Shown: positions 12,136-23,324 of the stretch, piece after piece
How the letters are laid out: each line of letters starts with the position of its first letter
Numbering within the stretch: position 1 is the first letter of the stretch
NCBI GenBank assembly: GCA_030761205.1
Contig: JAULJL010000024.1
Coordinates: 19,834,126-19,898,125, forward strand
DNA length: 64,000 bases
Direction: 5' to 3'
Source of the DNA: Fremontodendron californicum
Lineage: Eukaryota > Streptophyta > Magnoliopsida > Malvales > Malvaceae
Notes under the pieces: generated by a model
Told to the model about the DNA's origin: nothing
The model's database searches: none
Seen by the model: only the letters and a program-made list of their open reading frames with translations
Position numbers and translations under genes: made by a program

Positions 12136-15100
12136 AATGAAATGATATGATTTAAATGACATAGCAAATTTAAATGACATGCCATATTTTAAATAATATA
12201 ATCTATATGACATGGAATATAATCTAAGTGACATGAAATGATATGAAACATAAAATAATGTTATCATGAAATATGCATGAAAATAAAAATAATAATGCAT
12301 GAACATAGTATATGCTAAATAATGTGACAAAAATAAATGACTATATAAAAAGCATAGAATAGCACGAAATATTCAAAACCATATAACAAACAATATAACA
12401 CCATGAAATATAAATCAAACTAATAACAATTCCATAGAAATTATCATATCAAAAATCATATATTATACAATATGCATGAATATGGAAAATACATTGCATG
12501 AAAGTGTATTTTTTCCTTTAAATAAGGAAATTCGTATACCTAAAAAGATATCCGGCTACCTTATGAAGATATATCAAATTAATTTTTTCTAAAATCAAAA
12601 TACTTTGTGATTGGTTGAAAACAATTTTTAAAATCTTGGATGAAAATTAAGCCCTAGCCGAATTCCTTTTGAAAAAGGCTCTAATTTCCTAAGTTTTAAA
12701 ATCTCGGACTTGACCACCTTTGACCCGAGCTTTATAAAATAGTTTTTAAAGTTTAAAATGGCTTAGAAACCATCCTAAGACAGTAGCTAAAGTTCCTAAT
12801 TAGTCCTCTCTAAGTAACTTAGCCAAAACAGAAAAACAATTTTCCCTCAAATTCAAATCTGACTCTACTGTCCAATTTTAAATCACGATGTTTTAACCTA
12901 TTTTTTAAATTTCAGAAAAATCTAAAAAAAAAAATTACTGGAGACTTATAACATGTAAAACTACACGAGAAATAATTGGTTTAATTTTTTGATTAAAGAT
13001 AACTTCCTAGAAAAATCGGGAAAGTCAGAACACTGGGTGAAAAACTGTTTTGCCAAAACACAATTTTTTGCCTTTGATAAAATCATTTAAAAATCAAAGT
13101 AAAAATATTGGTGACTCTCCTAAGGACCTATAAACAGTAGCTAAAACTTATAAAAAGTTAGACAAAAATTGGCCAAGTAAAAATCACAAAGGTAGAATAA
13201 TCAATTTGACAACTCTTTAATTTTCCACAAGTATGCTCAAGTGAGCATGACTTTGAGCCATTGATTGGCCTAAGTCATAAATCAAGTGGTATGACATGAG
13301 ATACATGAACATACAGCAAATTGAATGCGTGAAATGCATGATTTAAAACCTAAATGACATGAAAAATGCATGGCATAGAGAATATGGCCTAGACCTAAAA
13401 TGAACTTGCATGGCAATAAATGCAACCTAGGTCTAAACATGCATGAAATGCATGGCAATGCAAATGAACCCTAGACCTAAAGAATCCATGGCAATAACAC
13501 AAACACATAGGCTGCTAAATCGAAATACACAAAGGCAAGGCATGGAAATGCAAACCTATCAATTAGCATGATGAAAATGCACATAGGAGACATAAAATGG
13601 AGGAGGTAGCTGAATGGTCTATGGCTCAAAACAGACATGGCATTTTCACAAACACATGGCACACTAAATCAAAACACATAAAATCATAGCATGGAATGCA
13701 AGCCTAAGTGTTGATATTCTACCATGACATTTTCACAAACACCTGACATACTAAATGCAAGGCCAAAGAAGAAACATGCTAAAACATGCAAATATAAAGT
13801 AAAAGCATGAAACTAGACATTTTCACAAACACATAAAATAGTAAAATGCAAATCATGAACAACTCAAACATTTTGAAAACATAAAATTAAAAAATGTAAA
13901 CAAGGAAAGTGAACATGAATACAAGATGAAAAAAATAAAATATGGAAGTAAATAAGTAAAGAGATTAAAACAAGCTCCATGTTTTTTGTTATTTTTAAAA
14001 CAATAGAACATCAAAACATACTAAACATCTCAATCAACATGAAAAAGAAACAAACACGTCCTTATACCAAAAATAAGGCCATTCGACCACTTTTAAAAAA
14101 CATGGAGGAAATTTGTTTTTTTTTTCAAAGTTTTTTTAAGAAAGTATAAAAGAAGAAGCTTAAAAACACTTACTTCAAAATCAAAAGAAACTCACCAAAA
14201 TATTAAATGAAAACAGCAAATTAAGGATGGAAATGCAAAAAAAATGCAAGAGAAATGTGTTTTTAGCTACCTCTAAAAGCTATATTGCAAGCTTTTTTCT
14301 CCTCTAAATTTCTTTACTTTTCTAAGCTTTTTATTTGCTTGCAACAATGGAGAGTATTCATCCAAGCAAGAGTGAAAAAAAAAATGAAAGAGACCCCCTC
14401 CCCTTAGTGATGGTCAGTTGGTATATGGAAGAGTGTAGGAGGTTCTAGAATTTTTTAAATCAATTTGATCCTATGGCCTTTAATCCAATATGCTTTCTAT
14501 GTAGAATTCTCACCCTTAGATTGGAATAATCAGCTTATAAATATCATGTCATGAAGATGATGTCATAAATAGAATCATAAATATGACATCATCCCTCTCC
14601 ATCCATTGGTCCATGTGTTCCAAATTCAAAGGCTCAATCACAAAAATAACTACCTTCCTCTTCTCTCTTGGCCCTTAGATGAAAAAATCAGAAAATATCC
14701 AATCCTCCATGGGCCTTGGCCGGCTGCCCCTTCACCTTATCAGCCCACACTTAATTTTTTTAATTGCAAGAAAAGGCCATTTTCGGTTTCTTCGATAAAA
14801 TGACCTTTTTGACCCTCGAACCTAAATAAATAGCAAACGGACTCCAAATTGAAATTTTCTTTTTTCAATACTTTTGAAATATAAAAAATGGAATTCTGGA
14901 AGTTTCAAAAATTTCGAGCCCATTTGCTATTTTTTTAGATTTTTTTTTCCAAAATTGCCCTTTTGTGCACTCGAACTTTTACCATTTTGTAAACGAGCTC
15001 CAAATCTGGATTTTTCTTCACCAATTTCTTTCAAATAATTTAAAAGTGAGATCTGCAAAATTTCAAAATTTTTTGAGCTCATTTGCCATTTTTTCGGGAT

Positions 15101-16908
15101 TTATCTGCTTGAATTTCTACATAGTGGGCTCGAGATTTTCCATTTTGCAAACGAACACCGAATTTATATTTTATATATCCAATATCTTCCAAATAATTTA
15201 ATAATGAGATCTGCAAATTTTCAAAATTTTTGGAGCTCATTTGCTATTTTTTCGGGATGTATCTTCTTGAATTTCAGCATAGTGGGCCCGAGTTTTGCCA
15301 TTTTGCAAACGAGCTTCGAATCTGGATTTTTCTTCGCCAATATCTTCCAAATGATTTAAGAATGAGATATACAAATTGTAGACACCTAATTTTGTCCGGG
15401 CCACTTAACAGGTATGTTTTCTTCCTATATTGATGTTTCCGAGTATAAAAAGACTGTTTTCATCCTGCAGGTGGTACTCCGAGACTTAGTTTAAGAGGGC
15501 GAGCATAAAAAGTCAAACTTGAAAAAAGTCAACCCCAAAAAAGTCAACCCCGAAAAAGTCAACCCCAGAAAGTCAACTACTGAAAAAGTCAACCCACTTT
15601 CAAAATCAAGAATTTAAGTTCAATTGAAAAATGGAGAAAGAATTTTGATAATCCGAGGTCTACATTGAAAGATATGGAGTTCGGAAGTTGGGATTTGGAG
15701 ATTCAGTAGAAAAGAAACCCTAATCCGAGAAATTTGGGGAAAAGTGCTTAAACGATCAAACTGGTCGAAATTGAAGGTTCCAAATGAAAGATAAGCACTG
15801 ACTACGGGTAATGGAGAAGTCACTTGCAAGAAAAACAGAAAGAAAAGTCAATCCGGGAGAAAACCGAGAATTAGAGTTTTTAGTGGATTTCGGTGAAATC
15901 GGGAAGAATCACAGAAATGGCCCGAATTGGTAAGACCAAAGCCCCCAATGGATGAGGAATGATTAAAAAGGATGGTGCAAGGCTCAGATTGAAGAAAATC
16001 TGAAAATCAGACTTGTTTTGAGCAAAACCGGGTTTCGGAGGTTAAAGGGCAAAATTGGAAAAATTTGGGAAAAATAGCAAATGGACTCCGAAAATTCTGA
16101 AAAATTTGTCAATCTCATTCTTAAATCATTTGAAAGAGATTGGCGAAAGAAAATCTTGATTCCGAGTTCGTTTGCAAAATGGCCAAATCCCGGGCTTCTA
16201 ATGCAGTAATTCAAAAAGATAAATCCCGGAAAAATAGCAAATGAACTCCAAAAATTCTGAAATTTGGCAAATCTCATTTTTAAATTATTTGGAAGAGATT
16301 GGCGAAAGAAAATCTTGATTCCGAGTTCGTTTGCAAAATGGCCAAATCCCGGGCCTCCTATGTAGTAATTCAAGCCGATAAATCCCGAAAAAAATACCAA
16401 ATGAGCTCCAAAAATTATGAAAACTTCCAGATCACACTTTTTAATTATTTTGAAGAGATTGGTGAAGAAAAATCTTGATTTGGAGCTCGTTTAAAAAATG
16501 GTAAAAAGTAGGGGCATAAAAGGACATTTTGGGAAGAACAAATCCAAATAAATAGCAAACGGACTCGGATAATTTTGAAAACTTCCAGAACTCAATATTT
16601 TATTATTTTGGAAGCATTAAAAAAATAAAAATTGAATTTGGAGTCCGTTTGATATTTATTTTGCATTCGGGGGGCAAAATGGTCGTTTCACCCAAGCAAC
16701 CGAAAAGGGCTTCTTTGGGCCTTTCAAAAATCAGAGCTGGGCTGGAAAAGAGAAGTGCTGGCCTGCCCAAGCCCAAAGGAAGGAGGAAGCTTAGGATTTT
16801 TTCAATCAAGTGATTAAAAATCAAGAGTTAAGTTAGAGATTTTCATTTTTGAGCCTAAGTCCCAATCCCACATCCCTTTGTAATGTCAAGCCAAGGAGGT
16901 GCTCACCT

Positions 16909-16916
16909 TATAAATA
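16909..16916 (+). promoter_or_regulatory. TATA box of the gag-only element LTR
   Basis: TATAAATA sits within caccttataaataaggagtc. It lies about 100 bp before the 36-bp repeat row, so those repeats should be in the transcribed leader. The same box is at 31290-31297 in the 3' LTR. Assignment is by motif and position only. Confidence 0.65.
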
Positions 16917-17012
16917 AGGAGTCTTGGCCTTTGGTTGAGATCACCCACTACCCCTTGTGAGATAGTCTATACACTTGTATTAGGATTATCCGGGTGGTGA
17001 GTCATAGTGTTT

Positions 17013-17264
17013 TACTCTGAGGGTTTGTAGCTTAATCCGTTCAAAAGCTACTCTGAGGGTTTGTAGCTTAATCCGTTCAAAAGCTACTCTGAGGGTTTGT
17101 AGCTTAATCCGTTCAAAAGCTACTCTGAGGGTTCGTAGCTTAATCCGTTCAAAAGCTACTCTGAGGGTTCGTAGCTTAATCCGTTCAAAAGCTACTCTGA
17201 GGGTTCGTAGCTTAATCCGTTCAAAAGCTACTCTGAGGGTTTATAGCTTAATCCGTTCAAAAGC
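17013..17264 (+). repeat. Seven 36-bp repeats with hairpin potential, 5' LTR
   Basis: Seven exact-length units each begin tactctgaggg and contain gtagctt, an 11-base spacer and aagctac. The two arms are reverse complements, so each unit can fold into a small stem-loop in RNA. Units differ only at one or two bases (ttg, ttc or tta before tagctt); the last unit loses one stem pair. Confidence 0.92.
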
Positions 17265-18230
17265 TACTTGGTGAGTTTTCATTTTAAAATAATGTTTCTT
17301 GTTCTTCCTTCATTTCCTTTCTTAAGTATATTTTTATTACATTTTGTTTTTACAATAAACTCACCATGGCCAAATGGCCTACATTATTTATTTTAAGTTG
17401 TTGTTTTTGATTCATTTTACCATATTGTTTATGCTATTTTCTTTATTTTTGATGTTTTAAATATTATGTTATTTCATGTTCTTAAGTTATATTTAATTTG
17501 GTTGCTTTGTTTATTGCCATTTATGTCTTAGATATCATGTTTTTGCATTTTTTATTTTCTGTTTTTATGTTGTTTAAATTTGAGCATGTTTTAGATTTAG
17601 TATATTAGGTGTTTGTGAAAATGCTTGTGTGATTTTTGTGTTATGACTTAGTTTTTCATGCTAGCATACCAAGTGTTTGTGAAAATGCCATGCTTGTTGA
17701 AGCTTGGGGCCATTTGGCTACTCCATGTGTTTTGCATTGTGTGTTGTATTTTTGTCATGCTAGTTGTTAGGTTTTTGCATTTGCATGATATTTGGTTGGA
17801 TTTTTGAATTAAGCATGCCTTGTGTTTGTGAAAATGCCATGCATGTCTTAGGTCTAGGTTACATTAAATGCCATGCAAGTTCATGTTAGGTCTAGGCCAT
17901 ATTATTTGTGTCATGCATTTTCCTTACATTTAGGTTTAGATCCATGCATTTCATGCATTATGTTTGCTGCATTGTTTCATGCATTTCATGTTCATGCCAC
18001 TTGAATAATGACTTGAGCCAATTAATGGTTCAAGATCATGCTCTCTTGAGCACACTTGTGGAAAATTAAGTTTGTCAAATTGATTACTATACCTTTGTGA
18101 TTTTTTTATTTAGCCAATTTTTATCTAACTTTCAAAGAGTCCTAGCTACTGCTTTCAAGTCATTTTATGAGTTTCAAATATTTTTACTTTGGTTTTTAAA
18201 TGATTTTATCAAAAGCAAAAATGTGTTGGC

Positions 18231-18877
18231 AAAGCAGTTTTTTTTCTCCTCCAAAAACTCGTACATCTATGATTTTTCTGGGAATTCATCTTTGATCAGA
18301 AAATTAAGCCGATTTGTTTTCATGTAGTTTTACATGTCCTGAGTCTCCAGTCTTTTTTTTAGAATTTTTGGAAGTTTTAAAAATTGGGTAAAAAATCGTG
18401 GATTAAAACTGGACAGTGGAGTCAGAATTGAATTTAAAGAAAAAACAAAGCAGTTTTTTTTCTCCTCCAAAAAACTCGTACATCTATGATTTTTCTGGGA
18501 ATTCATCTTTGATCAGAAAATTAAGCCGATTTGTTTTCGTATAGTTTTACATGTCCTGAGTCTCCAGTATTTTTTTTAGAATTTTTGGAATTTTTAAAAA
18601 TAGGATAAAAAATCGTGGATTAAAACTGGACAGTGGAGTCAGAATTGAATTTAAAGAAAAACAAAGCAGTTTTTTCTCCTCCAAAAACTCGTACATCTCT
18701 GGTTTTTCTGGGAATTCATCTTTGATCAAAAAATTAAGCCGATTTTTTCTCGTATAGTTTCATATGTCCTGAGTCTCCAGTATTGTTTTTAGAATTTTTG
18801 GAATTTTTAAAAATAGGATAAAAAATCGTGGATTAAAACTGGACAGTGGAGTCAGAATTGAATTTAAAGAAAAACCA
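18231..18877 (+). repeat. Three 216-bp tandem repeats, 5' LTR
   Basis: Units start at 18231, 18447 and 18663 with aaagcagtttttt. They share ctcctccaaaaactcgtaca, atttttctgggaattcatc, catgtcctgagtctccagt and ggattaaaactggacagtgg. The older solo LTR appears to have one diverged copy in reverse near 12850-13080, so the triplication seems specific to the younger lineage. Confidence 0.88.
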
Positions 18878-20097
18878 ATTTTCTGTTTTGGTTAATTTAC
18901 TTAGAGTGGGCTGATTAGGAGGGTTAGCTACTGACTTAGGATGATTTCTAAGCCCTTTTAAACTCTAAAAATGGTTTTTCAAGTCCCGGGTTAAGGGTAG
19001 TCAAGTCCGGATTTTTTAAACTTAGGAAATTAGAGCCATTTTAAAAAAAATTAGCCCAGTTTTTATTGTTAATTCAAGCTTTTCAAAATTGTTTTCAAAC
19101 AATCACAAAGTATTTTGGTTTTAGAATATTTAATTTGACATATTTTCCTAAGGTAGCCGGATATCTTTTTAGATATATGGATTTCCTTAATTAAAGGAAA
19201 AAATACATTTCATGCATTGCATTTTTATTTTTATGCATATTATATGATAGCATTATTTTATTCCATGTCATTTAAATTATATGCCATATCATTCATGTTT
19301 GCCATGTCATTTAGGTTGCATTATATTATTTAGATTTTGCTATGTCATTTTATTTATGTCATGCATATACATATTCATATCTTTTAAAATGTTTTCAAAA
19401 GGATAATGATTTTTCAATAAAAAATAAAGATATTCCCGAGTTAAAATAATTCATGAGTTCTCTACCGGGTTTGCTGGAGAGAATATCATCAATTATCATT
19501 AATAAAGGAATATCTTTCTTTCACAAAAAAAAAAGAGAATGATTCGGAAAGTTTTTCAAAACTAATAAAAATTTCTATATTTTGCCATGTTTGTTGGGGA
19601 ATATAGGAAAATTTTGAATTTATAAATTCCGAATCATTTTCAAATAAAAATTGAATTATTTTTCTTTAAATTGGGGATTAACTTGAAATACTAAATTTAA
19701 AACCAATCTTTACCGAGACTTGAGATAACACACGATTAATAAGGTACCGATTTATACGGGCGTTGTGGGGGTGCTAATCCTTCCCCGCACGTAACCGACT
19801 CCCGAACCCGCTTCTTTGATTTCTCTGGTTTAAAACGCAGACTTGAAATTGGTTTTTAAAATGTTTTAATTAATTTTTAAAATATTTTATAAAACCGGTT
19901 TTAATAGGTGGCCGATCACACCTAGCTAAAAAAGATTGGTGGCGACTCCATGTCTTTTTTTAAGGTCATTTTCAAAACCTTCATTTCTAGAGGAATTAAG
20001 TCGACTTTTCCTCGGTTTTTTCTTTAAATGTCACGCTTAACGAATAATAAAGTCTTGCGATGAGACTCGTCGTTATTTTTTTTAGGTTGCGACAGCT

Positions 20098-20116
20098 TGG
20101 CGACTCCACTGGGGAC
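20098..20116 (+). other. Primer binding site, tRNA-Arg type
   Basis: tggcgactccactggggac starts three bases after the LTR end. It differs at very few positions from the complement of the 3' end of a plant tRNA-Arg (tggcgactccgctggggat). A tRNA-Arg primer is characteristic of Ogre-type Tat elements. Confidence 0.82.
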
Positions 20117-21542
20117 ATATTAGAGAGTCAGGCCTAGAATTAGTCGTGTATTATCAAAGTCTCGGTTTTTGTTGGTTTAATTGGTATTTGATTTTAATTC
20201 CCACATTTTTTTAATAAGGAGAATTTTGAAAATAATAAATTGTTTTTAAATATGTTCATACTCATGTGCATGCATTTTATTTTTGTTCTCTAGTTATTTA
20301 AGGTTGTATATTATAATTTCTTGTTGGTTAATGCGTTACACTATTCTTGAATGTTTTAATTGCTAGGGCATTTAGAATAAGGTTTGTAGAATAGGTGGTG
20401 AAAGGTTTATTATTCCTCCACACACACTACACGTGCATTTGCATAACATGAATCCTATACCCGGGTTCCGTCCTTTTAAGTGGGAGTAAAGTAACTACGC
20501 CTTCGTGATTGATCCTCCGTATGGGCTAGTGAAACACTTTCGGAGTATAAAGTACCTAATGCCTTCGTGATGATCCTCCGCATGGGCATAGGAAAATATA
20601 CTCTAACGAATTGAACCCGCTTTTATCGGGGTGCCTTACTAGCCTTCACCGGCGACAGTGAGGAACAATTCGGGGCCTTAGAACCGATTCACCCTCATAT
20701 AGTGAACCTAGGCGAAGCCATCCCGAAATTCCGTTAGATATACCGAAAATAGGAACACATGGGAAGGACATTTCTAAACTTTTTGTTACCTGTTTTACAC
20801 TCCGAATAAGTGTGGTAGATCGGGCAACGATGTACGTACATCGCTCGTAATAAATGTGATACTCCGCCTCGAAGGCATCGTGATGCCTAAATAAGCAGAC
20901 ATTGCTGGGGCAGATGTTCATTAGCTGTTTTTTTTTTAAAAAAAAAAAAAAAATCCTTTTTCAAGCATTTTTGCATGTGGCATATTTCATGCATGTGTAA
21001 ATAAAGCATGTACATTTTTGGTTGTATTATTGATCTCATTCTTTGCAATAAACAGTTGGTAATTGAATTTGATGATTTCATAAAACCGGTAGTGTCACAT
21101 GAACATTTGCATATTGTACCATAGTAAGATCCACCCTAAAATTCTTTTGAAAATGATGTGATTGGTTTATCAAAAACAAAAATCAAAAAAAAAAAAATTG
21201 GAGGCAAATCCTGCATAATGAGATTTTTGAATAGTCCCACCAATTTCGTGTAATCATTGATTTCTTTGTATATACCTTGGTGTTAATTCATTTATTTTTG
21301 CATGTATCATTTTGACATCATGTTATAGTCATAGCATGCATGATCATTCATTGTAGGACACGTTTATGACATGCACAGTCATTATCTGTATATACCTGGC
21401 ATTAGATTGCATCCATAGCATACATAGTCATCATAATTTCTCTGTATATGTTCATGCATTAATCATCAGTTTATTCATGCACATAGAAATAGAGCATGTA
21501 CATTCATAATTGTATTCTTAATCTCATGACATTTTCATTTGC
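20117..21542 (+). other. Untranslated leader of the gag-only element
   Basis: This has no convincing ORF. It contains two related segments (ccttcgtgattgatcctccg near 20502 and ccttcgtgatgatcctccg near 20562), a run of A/T near 20930-20955, and from about 21290 a tract rich in cattcat/catgcat motifs. That tract resembles the text upstream of the second gag ORF at 22790-23230. Confidence 0.7.
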
Positions 21543-22493
21543 ATGAAAGGGGTTCGAGATATGAGGAATGAATCGGAGGAACGATTGGTTGCTTTGGAAC
21601 GCAATCAAGAGGAATATGGACATGAAATCCGAGAGGTGAAGGAACAACTTGCCAAATTGCTGAAAATGGTTGAGGATATGGGTAACAGTAAAAAGGAACT
21701 TTCTCAGGGCTTCGCATCATCTTCGGATCAACCAAAACCATTAGGTCCAGAACATACAATCCTTGCTGGATCCTGCACTTGTCAATGCCACAAAGGTTGC
21801 AATCCTGATGAAATTGTGGACAAAATCATGAAAATAATTAAACCTGAAAGCCTGATACCAAAGACAGAAACCTCGAATCCAGTACCATACCTGCAAACTG
21901 TTCTAGGTCCAAACCAGTATCCCCACCCTACTATGGTCCAATCGTCCATTGGGATGACCACTACGGGATTCCTGAATCCCACTCCATCACCAACAACTAC
22001 CAGTTCATACTATTTCCCTCATCAACCACCTTATCCAGCATCTGGGATAGGAACCTCGAGCTATGTACAACCTCCAAAGGCCCCGTGTCCGAATCCATAC
22101 CCTCACCATGCTGTTCCGCCACATCTCCATGTAAACACTCCGGTTCGGACCTTAGTGCCACCACCAAGTGCCCCAACTCCTAGGCCATGTGTAACTAAGA
22201 AACGACCCCAGGATAAGACCCAAATGCCTTTTGATCCCATTCCAATCAGCTACCAAGAGCTCCTCCCTATACTGATCCAAAATCACATGGTTGCCTGTGT
22301 CCCATTGAAACCCCTGTTACCACCATATCCAAGGTGGTATAATCCAAATGCAAGATGTGATTATCATTGTGGAATTGTTGGTCATAACGTTGAAGACTGT
22401 ATGGCATTCAAAAAGAAAGTGCAAACTCTTATAAATGCCAAGTGGTTGGATCCCACGACACTGATTGATAGAGGACTGGGAAAGCGTCATTAG
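21543..22493 (+). CDS. gag-like protein lacking the capsid domain (ORF1)
   Basis: The 316-codon frame starts at ATG 21543. Residues ~10-45 form a charged, probable coiled coil (RLVALERNQEEYGHEIREVK). A Cys-rich patch CTCQCHKGC lies near residue 80, followed by a long Pro/Ser/Thr/Tyr-rich middle. The C-terminus has PPYPRWYNPNARCDYHCG and GHNVEDCMAFKKKVQTLI, a knuckle of the form C-x2-H-x5-H-x4-C, typical of Tat/Ogre gag. The Retrotrans_gag capsid core is missing. Start and end styles match ORF2 downstream, in the same reading phase 831 bp away, so it looks like a duplicated gag that lost its centre. It may bind RNA; whether it joins particles is unknown. Confidence 0.72.
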   Translation: MKGVRDMRNESEERLVALERNQEEYGHEIREVKEQLAKLLKMVEDMGNSKKELSQGFASSSDQPKPLGPEHTILAGSCTCQCHKGCNPDEIVDKIMKIIKPESLIPKTETSNPVPYLQTVLGPNQYPHPTMVQSSIGMTTTGFLNPTPSPTTTSSYYFPHQPPYPASGIGTSSYVQPPKAPCPNPYPHHAVPPHLHVNTPVRTLVPPPSAPTPRPCVTKKRPQDKTQMPFDPIPISYQELLPILIQNHMVACVPLKPLLPPYPRWYNPNARCDYHCGIVGHNVEDCMAFKKKVQTLINAKWLDPTTLIDRGLGKRH

Positions 22494-23324
22494 GATTGGG
22501 AGATTTACATCATTGAGGTGGAAAGACTTCGGTCTTATATGATGTAATAGGATTTCACTTTTTCAGTAGCCGGCTCTTATAGCCTTAGGATGTTAGGAAG
22601 AATAAAGTGCTTGTAAGGACAGTCTTAACCACTGTTCAAATTTTGTAAAATATGGTTTATACCATTGTGAATGTTGATGTGGGAATGAATTGATTATGTT
22701 TCAAATTTATGAGAGGTTGATGATTAAGTTCCTCCGATTCTTATTTCCTCCATGATATCTCCCCATTTGTATTTTGCATCCCATCAATTATTTGTCAGGT
22801 TGCATTCATGTATTCATAATCAGCATGATTTTTCTGTATATATCTATGCATTAATTTGCTTATTACATACATCATGATTAGCATTAGGTCACATTCATGA
22901 CACACATGGTTAGTATGATTTTCTTTGTATATACTCTGTATCAATCATTCATTGTTTGCATGTATCATAATTGACACCATGTTGCATTCATAGAACATAT
23001 GAACATTCATTGGGAAATATGCTGAAATGCACATGATCAGTCATTGCATATATCCATGTGTTGATTTGTTTATTCTTTGTTTGCAACATGTTGGCATTGT
23101 GATTGCATTTATTACATATATGGTCAGCATGTTTCCATTATACATGTCCATACATCATATTGTTTAGGCTTCACATGCATCAAATTGCATTCATGGCTCA
23201 TTCATCATGACATACATTTTGGGGAAAATAGAATAGAAGTTGGCTTGGCTTTAGGAGTCTTTGAAAGAATTTCCATTTCAAATCAGAAGAAGTACTGAGT
23301 ACACTTTTAATACAGGCTGGTGCT
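22494..23324 (+). other. Spacer between the two gag-like ORFs
   Basis: Noncoding. The text from about 22790 (gcatgtatcataattgaca, catgttgcattcat, tttgtatatact) resembles the leader before ORF1, which supports a segmental duplication. It ends acttttaatacag, which looks like a 3' splice site just before the ORF2 start; splicing is only a possibility. Confidence 0.6.

Larger units (their letters stand above)
15377..20094 (+). repeat. 5' LTR of the gag-only element (4718 bp)
   Basis: This is an unusually long LTR. In order it holds a block of agtcaacccc motifs (15510-15600), G/A-rich text, duplicated ~190-bp segments near 16030-16420, a TATA box at 16909, seven 36-bp repeats (17013-17264), a T-rich region rich in tgtttgtgaaaatgcc, three 216-bp repeats from 18231, and a conserved 3' end (cttaacgaataataaagtc then gttgcgaca). 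Short open frames of 60-138 codons occur, mostly reversed, and appear identically in both LTRs; none resembles a protein. Confidence 0.93.

Noticed and set aside
12115..12330. Tyr/His/Phe-rich reverse frame MSHYLAYTMFMHYYFY
   Set aside because: Translation of degenerate catgatat repeats in an old LTR.
15984..16824. Reverse-strand open frames of 73 and 138 codons in the gag-only element LTR (repeated at 30365-31205)
   Set aside because: They come from the internal duplicated LTR segments, have no domain, and their identity in both LTRs simply reflects LTR identity, not selection.
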